Below, one piece after another: positions 60,284-64,000 of a stretch of 64,000 nt of DNA. The position numbers were made by a program, and so were the translations under genes. Below the pieces are notes generated by a model. The model did not search any database. It was not told the DNA's origin and was given only the letters and a program-made list of their open reading frames with translations. Location: positions 222,127 through 286,126 of the forward strand of contig NZ_JAHZCJ010000001.1 of assembly GCF_019422935.1 (NCBI RefSeq), given 5' to 3'. Source of the stretch: Desulfovibrio sp. Its GTDB lineage: Bacteria; Desulfobacterota; Desulfovibrionia; Desulfovibrionales; Desulfovibrionaceae. The stretch's first letter is position 1, and the number at the start of each line of letters is the position of its first letter.

Positions 60284-60877
60284 CTACAGATCTTTCAAAA
60301 TGGTCATGTTGCGTTCCGCCGCCGCATCCTGCGCCAGCGGTGTTACAACGGCCCCTTGGGGAGCACGCAGGGTGCGCGCGCCCGTTGCGGCGGCCTCGGC
60401 CACATGGTTTGCGGTTATAAGACAATCGCGCGTGCGCGACGCCTCCGGTGCGGCCTCGGCGAGTTCCGTCAGGCCAAAGGCCGCAAGCCGCGCTTCATAT
60501 TCTTCATACAGGCGCAAAAGCGCGTCCGGGGCAGTGGCGGCGTGTGCGCGGTAAGCAAAGCCAAGGGTGCGCACCTGTTTGCCCTGCAAGAGCAGGTCAA
60601 GCACTTCGCGCTGGGCAAGGCTTGAGCCGCGCCCCAGCGCCAGATCCGCCATATCCGGGCAGGAAAGCTCAGGCAGGATGTAGAGGGCCGGTTCCTGCCC
60701 GGCGCTCTGCCCCTGAAAGCACACCTGCATGGCACTGCCGAGGCGCTTTTCCACCTGGCGGGCGAGGGTTTCGTCCCTGGGGGCCAGCACCAGAGCCACA
60801 GACGTGGGCCTGGTATCAAGCTGATCCAGCACGGCCCGCACCACGGCGGTAATAAGTGTGTTCAGTTCCACGGGCAT
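60284..60877 (-). CDS. BMC-operon protein with C-terminal EutQ/EutT-like module
   Basis: 197 residues, no known catalytic motif. N-terminal amphipathic helix (ELNTLITAVVRAVLDQLD) could target it to the lumen. The middle is a flavodoxin-like alternation (SVALVLAPRDETLARQVEKR, then EPALYILPELS). The C-terminus LITANHVAEAAATG, then GAVVTPLAQDAAAERN repeats the module seen in EutQ, EutT and the neighbouring 59051 gene. It resembles the family annotated only as a hypothetical ethanolamine-utilisation protein. ATG 60877 has AGGAG upstream; ATG 60898 is the alternative. Confidence 0.72.
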   Translation of the reverse strand: MPVELNTLITAVVRAVLDQLDTRPTSVALVLAPRDETLARQVEKRLGSAMQVCFQGQSAGQEPALYILPELSCPDMADLALGRGSSLAQREVLDLLLQGKQVRTLGFAYRAHAATAPDALLRLYEEYEARLAAFGLTELAEAAPEASRTRDCLITANHVAEAAATGARTLRAPQGAVVTPLAQDAAAERNMTILKDL

Positions 60878-60935
60878 AAGCCGCGCTCCTATAGTCATTT
60901 AAGGCTTTGAATTATATTCGTAAAAGCAAAATGCT

Positions 60936-61757
60936 CTAGTCTGTGCAGTTGAGGGCTATGCCAAGCGGCGTCACCAGAAAAGGATTGGCGGGCTTGAATG
61001 TGGGCACGCCGGTGTCTTTCTGGATGATGGATTCCATATCCGCGAGGCAGCAGGTGCCGCCCACAAGGTACAGGGCCGAAACCTTGCGCCCCTGAATGTG
61101 CTTCTTGACGATGGCCGCCATCTTTTCAATCACGGGCCGCACCACGGGCAAAAGTTCCTTGTGGCGGCTCGCGTCCTTTTTCAGGTCTTCAGCTTCGTCA
61201 AAAGGAATGTCGTAATTACCCGCCAGCACAAGCGAAACGTGCGTTCCGCCCGTGGGTTCGTCCGCCACGTACACAACCTTGCCGTCCTGCAACAGGGCAA
61301 TGCCGGTGGTGCCGCCGCCGATATCCACGATGGCGCCGTCGCGCACCTGCAAAACGCTGTTGGCCGCAGTGGGTTCGTCAAGCAGGGCGGTAACGCGGTA
61401 GCCAGCGGCCTCCGCCACATGGCGGTGAGTTGCGCAGTCGCGCTCGCTGGTGCCGGGCGGAACGGCAATGGCGGCATTTTCAAGCTTGCGGCCAAGGCGT
61501 TCTTCCAGCTCTTCGGTCAGCTCGCGCACAATGCGCGCGCCGCCCGCGTAGTCCACCACCAGACCGTCACGCACCACCTGGGCAAAGCGCATGGCACAGG
61601 CCACAGGCTCGCGTTTGGCGTTGACCACAACCACCACAATGTACGCGGTGCCAAGGTCTACACCCACATAAAGGGGTTCCGTGGGGCTGACCTTGCGGGG
61701 ATTTTCCCGGCACTGGTCAAGCGTGGCGATCAGTTTGTCCGCTGCGGCAAAGTCCAT
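60936..61757 (-). CDS. eutJ: EutJ-like Hsp70-fold protein
   Basis: 273 residues, actin/Hsp70 nucleotide-binding domain without a substrate-binding domain: YVGVDLGTAYIVVVVV (phosphate 1), GAIVDIGGGTTGIALL (phosphate 2), ALYLVGGTCCLADME (adenosine). EutJ is thought to be a chaperone or reactivase for BMC enzymes. ATG 61757 with AGGGG upstream, 1 base after the PduL stop. The longer frame to 61847 overlaps PduL. Confidence 0.92.
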   Translation of the reverse strand: MDFAAADKLIATLDQCRENPRKVSPTEPLYVGVDLGTAYIVVVVVNAKREPVACAMRFAQVVRDGLVVDYAGGARIVRELTEELEERLGRKLENAAIAVPPGTSERDCATHRHVAEAAGYRVTALLDEPTAANSVLQVRDGAIVDIGGGTTGIALLQDGKVVYVADEPTGGTHVSLVLAGNYDIPFDEAEDLKKDASRHKELLPVVRPVIEKMAAIVKKHIQGRKVSALYLVGGTCCLADMESIIQKDTGVPTFKPANPFLVTPLGIALNCTD

Positions 61758-61758
61758 A

Positions 61759-62430
61759 TCAGCCCCTTGAGCGCCGCACGATGACGCCGGTGACGCCGGG
61801 CTTCCAGCCTGCGCTGTTGCCTTCGTCCGCATCAATGTGCATGGCAAGTTTAAAGGAGTCGCTCACGCGCACCAGCACGTCTTCAAGAATCATGGGCCGT
61901 TCCGTATCAAGACGCACGGCGACCTTGTCCTTGTCCTTGAGGCCGAAACGTTCGGCATCATCGGTGTGCATGTGGATGTGGCGGGCGGCAACGATCACGC
62001 CCGATTCCAGGCCCACAATGCCCGTGGTGGATGCAAGCACAATGCCAGGGGTGTCCTTGGTGTCGCCGCTCTGGCGCACCGGAGGATTGATGCCCAGAAT
62101 GCGGGCATCGGTCTTGGAAAGCTCGATCTGCGAAACGCTGCGGGCGGGGCCGAGAACGGCCACCTTGTCCATGACGCCCTTGGGGCCGATCAGCCGCACG
62201 CGTTCAACGCACAAAAATTGTCCCGGCTGCGAGAGCGGCCTTTCGGGTCGCAGGGCCTCACCGTACAGCGACAGCGCATCTTCGACGCTCAGATGGACGT
62301 GACGGGCGGAAATCTCCACCGGGATGGGCCCGGCGTTCATGGTTTCTTCCCTGTCGCTGCTGGCGCACTGCTCTGTCAGCACCTTGCGCACAACATCTGT
62401 CACAATGTCCTTGATCGCTTGTTCGTTCAT
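61759..62430 (-). CDS. pduL: PduL-type phosphate propanoyl/acetyltransferase
   Basis: 223 residues, two zinc-binding PduL halves: VEISARHVHLSVEDALSLYG and VIVAARHIHMHTDDAERFGL, with HIDADEGNSAGW at the end carrying the third His. Converts acyl-CoA to acyl-phosphate in the compartment and recycles CoA. The N-terminal helix (NEQAIKDIVTDVVRKVLTEQ) is a typical encapsulation peptide, followed by a hydrophilic linker. ATG 62430 has GGAG 5 bases upstream. Confidence 0.94.
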   Translation of the reverse strand: MNEQAIKDIVTDVVRKVLTEQCASSDREETMNAGPIPVEISARHVHLSVEDALSLYGEALRPERPLSQPGQFLCVERVRLIGPKGVMDKVAVLGPARSVSQIELSKTDARILGINPPVRQSGDTKDTPGIVLASTTGIVGLESGVIVAARHIHMHTDDAERFGLKDKDKVAVRLDTERPMILEDVLVRVSDSFKLAMHIDADEGNSAGWKPGVTGVIVRRSRG

Positions 62431-62574
62431 CTTGGCTCCAGCATGCAACGGCTGCGCATTGGGCAACCGCCTTGTAAATACGCGGGAATCGGGCCGCAGG
62501 CTCAAATTCCTTTGGCGGGCGTCTTTTCATGGGCAACGCCGCGCCGTTTCCGTAGAGGCGTTCTGCCTATGGCT

Positions 62575-62635
62575 CCCCCGGCGCTGCTCGCGTGCAGCGC
62601 GCTGCCCGTCAGTGTGCGCCGGGGGGCCAGATACG
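62575..62635. repeat. Structured intergenic element in the BMC operon (copy 3)
   Basis: Outer stem CCCCCGGCGC (62575-62584) with GCGCCGGGGG (62626-62635); inner stem GCGCTGC, 6 bases, GCAGCGC (62581-62600); and palindrome GCAGCGCGCTGC (62594-62605). The core GCTGC-CGCG-GCAGCGCG is shared with 56521-56545. Lies between BMC-H and PduL. Confidence 0.6.
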
Positions 62636-62642
62636 GCAAAGA

Positions 62643-62930
62643 CTAGGCTTCGCGCTTGGGCAGAATCATTTCCACTTCGCTGTGGGGGCGGGGGATCACG
62701 TGCACGCTCACGAGTTCGCCCACCTTTTTGGCAGCGGCGGCACCGGCGTCAGTGGCGGCCTTAACAGCGCCCACATCGCCGCGCACCATAACGGTGACAA
62801 GGCCGGAACCCACCTGGCTGCGGCCAATAAGGGTTACGTTGGCGGCTTTCACCATGGCATCGGCGGCTTCAATAGCGCCCACAAGACCACGGGTTTCGAT
62901 CATGCCCAGAGCGTTGGCGGAAGCGGTCAT
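62643..62930 (-). CDS. BMC-H shell protein (PduA/EutM-like), copy 2
   Basis: 95 residues: [20 protein letters not shown], pore loop [37 protein letters not shown] precedes ATG 62930. Forms facet hexamers; probably mixes with the copy at 58727-59011, from which it differs at about ten positions. Between the aldehyde dehydrogenase and PduL. Confidence 0.96.
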   Translation of the reverse strand: MTASANALGMIETRGLVGAIEAADAMVKAANVTLIGRSQVGSGLVTVMVRGDVGAVKAATDAGAAAAKKVGELVSVHVIPRPHSEVEMILPKREA

Positions 62931-63057
62931 AGCTATTCTCCTTGCGTTATTTGCGTATGTTGTTGTGCCCCTGAGCGGGTCATGCCGTTGGGGGCATTCC
63001 GCAATAACGGGCTGTTACGGTTACATTGGGCAGGCGCAGGCCAGCCCGGTGCAGCTG

Positions 63058-64000
63058 CTAAAGAACCTTCTTCAGCTCGGCCACAATCAGTTCTGTGACG
63101 GCGTTGATATCAATGTTGCCAGCGCCCGCAGCCGGAGCAGACGTGCCATGACCGCTGCCGGAGCAGCAGGAGGCGGCAGGGGCAGCATGGCTGGCCGCGC
63201 CGTGCCCGTTGCCGGAGCAGCAGCACTGGGAGTTGAGGTCATAGGCCACACGACGAATGTTGATCAGGTTCATGGGCGTGACGTTGTCGGAAGTGGCGCT
63301 GCCGCCAACGGCGCCGCAGCCCAGGGTGAACGAGGGGAACAGCCCGGTGCTGAGGCCCACCGCGCCCTGCGTGGCGGGCGTGTTGACCATGATGCGCGAA
63401 ACAGGTTTTTTGAGGCCGAATTCGCGGATGATTTCTTCGTTGTTGGAGTGGATGGCAAGGGTGTGGCCAGCGCCGCAGTTGTGCAGCAGGGCCGTGCACA
63501 GTTCGCAGGCTTCATGCCAATCTTCCACCACGTAAAAGCTGAGCAGGGCCGTGAGCTTTTCTTTGGAGAAAGGATACTTGGGGCCAACGCCCTTTTCGTC
63601 CGAAACGAGCAGGCGCGTACCCTGGGGCACGTCGATGCCGGCGATGCGGGCAATGGTCAGGGCGTCGCGGCCCACAATGGCGGGGTTCATGCTGCCATTG
63701 CCGCGTTCCATGACGTTTTTGACCTTTTCCAGCTTTTCGCCCTGGAGGAAGTAGGCTCCCTGGGCTTCCAGCGTGGCGCGCACCTTGGCGGCGATGCAGG
63801 ATTCGGTGACGATGGACTGCTCGGAGGCGCAGATGGTGCCGTTGTCGAAAGTTTTGCTGCTCATGATCTTGGTCACGGCGCTTTCGATATCGGCGGTGCG
63901 TTCAATGAATGCGGGCGTGTTGCCAGCGCCCACGCCCAGAGCAGGCGTGCCGGAGCTGTACGCGGCCTTGACCATGCCGGGGCCGCCCGTAGCAAGGATA
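63058..64000 (-). CDS. CoA-acylating aldehyde dehydrogenase with BMC encapsulation tail, 5' end outside window
   Basis: EutE/PduP-type enzyme, NAD- and CoA-dependent aldehyde to acyl-CoA. The frame runs off the right edge ([20 protein letters not shown] at the border). Catalytic Cys is in [28 protein letters not shown] and [18 protein letters not shown] also match. After the catalytic domain the chain has a Cys/Gly/His linker ([18 protein letters not shown] and [11 protein letters not shown]), then an amphipathic helix ([18 protein letters not shown]) that is a C-terminal encapsulation peptide. Supplies acyl-CoA to PduL. Confidence 0.94.
   Translation of the reverse strand, partial: ILATGGPGMVKAAYSSGTPALGVGAGNTPAFIERTADIESAVTKIMSSKTFDNGTICASEQSIVTESCIAAKVRATLEAQGAYFLQGEKLEKVKNVMERGNGSMNPAIVGRDALTIARIAGIDVPQGTRLLVSDEKGVGPKYPFSKEKLTALLSFYVVEDWHEACELCTALLHNCGAGHTLAIHSNNEEIIREFGLKKPVSRIMVNTPATQGAVGLSTGLFPSFTLGCGAVGGSATSDNVTPMNLINIRRVAYDLNSQCCCSGNGHGAASHAAPAASCCSGSGHGTSAPAAGAGNIDINAVTELIVAELKKVL

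Noticed and set aside
1..64000. tRNA, rRNA, CRISPR, transposase or integrase genes
   Set aside because: I looked for T-loop strings, regular repeat-spacer arrays and transposase-like proteins and found none.

Overview
The window looks like chromosome of a Desulfovibrio-type sulfate reducer, most likely of the D. desulfuricans group. The reasons are high-GC, Ala-rich coding sequence, a 16-haem HmcA-like cytochrome with Hmc-type membrane partners, a DcrA-like haem chemoreceptor, a tungsten/molybdenum aldehyde oxidoreductase operon, and a bacterial microcompartment (BMC) locus of the kind that accompanies glycyl-radical enzymes. This assignment is inferred from gene content, not from a marker gene. 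I saw no rRNA, tRNA, CRISPR array, insertion sequence or prophage.

Layout. 1-14.7 kb is mostly housekeeping: a chemoreceptor cut by the left edge, then on the minus strand yicC-remA-gmk, pyrF, a TPR gene and recJ, an FmdB-like zinc ribbon, a DJ-1 protein, an MtaB-like methylthiotransferase, an M15 peptidase, 6-phosphogluconolactonase, a methyltransferase/membrane-protein pair and RidA. 14.8-25.2 kb holds a BASS symporter, a divergent sigma-54 activator with a Cys-containing sensor, and an eight-gene plus-strand operon: TAXI-TRAP transporter, DapA-like lyase, PPC protein, zinc ribbon, thioredoxin reductase, CSVC thioredoxin and L-cysteine desulfidase. Two identical palindromes 21 bp apart sit between the activator and the operon and look like its upstream activating sequence. 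25.7-30.8 kb carries ettA, a DUF4139 protein and a LysE exporter with an AraC regulator.

30.9-42.9 kb is a cofactor and redox block. moeA is divergent from fdhD, a Tat-type ferredoxin, a YdhV-like aldehyde oxidoreductase, a YdhW-like protein, a HybA/HmcB-like ferredoxin, an NrfD/HmcC-like membrane protein, a 41-residue HmcD-like peptide, an HmcE-like membrane protein and a 16-haem cytochrome. I read it as one electron-transfer complex joining an aldehyde-type oxidoreductase to the periplasmic cytochrome pool. The fdhD upstream region carries seven tandem 11-bp units.

43-54.8 kb contains a NapH-like iron-sulfur membrane protein, the metNIQ transporter, a YgdI-type lipoprotein, a PhzF protein, two membrane proteins, an ArsR/ArsP-like permease/mini-thioredoxin set, and a haem-binding chemoreceptor behind a tetrahaem cytochrome. 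An AT-rich gap of about 830 bp follows.

55.6-64 kb is the downstream part of a BMC operon on the minus strand: EutP-like GTPase, EutS-like shell protein, two BMC-T, two near-identical PduA-like BMC-H, BMC-P, PduS-like flavo/iron-sulfur protein, EutJ, PduL and a CoA-acylating aldehyde dehydrogenase cut by the right edge. No cobalamin enzyme or adenosyltransferase is present. That fits a glycyl-radical BMC, for example the choline (cut) type, whose signature enzyme would lie beyond the right edge. The substrate is inference.
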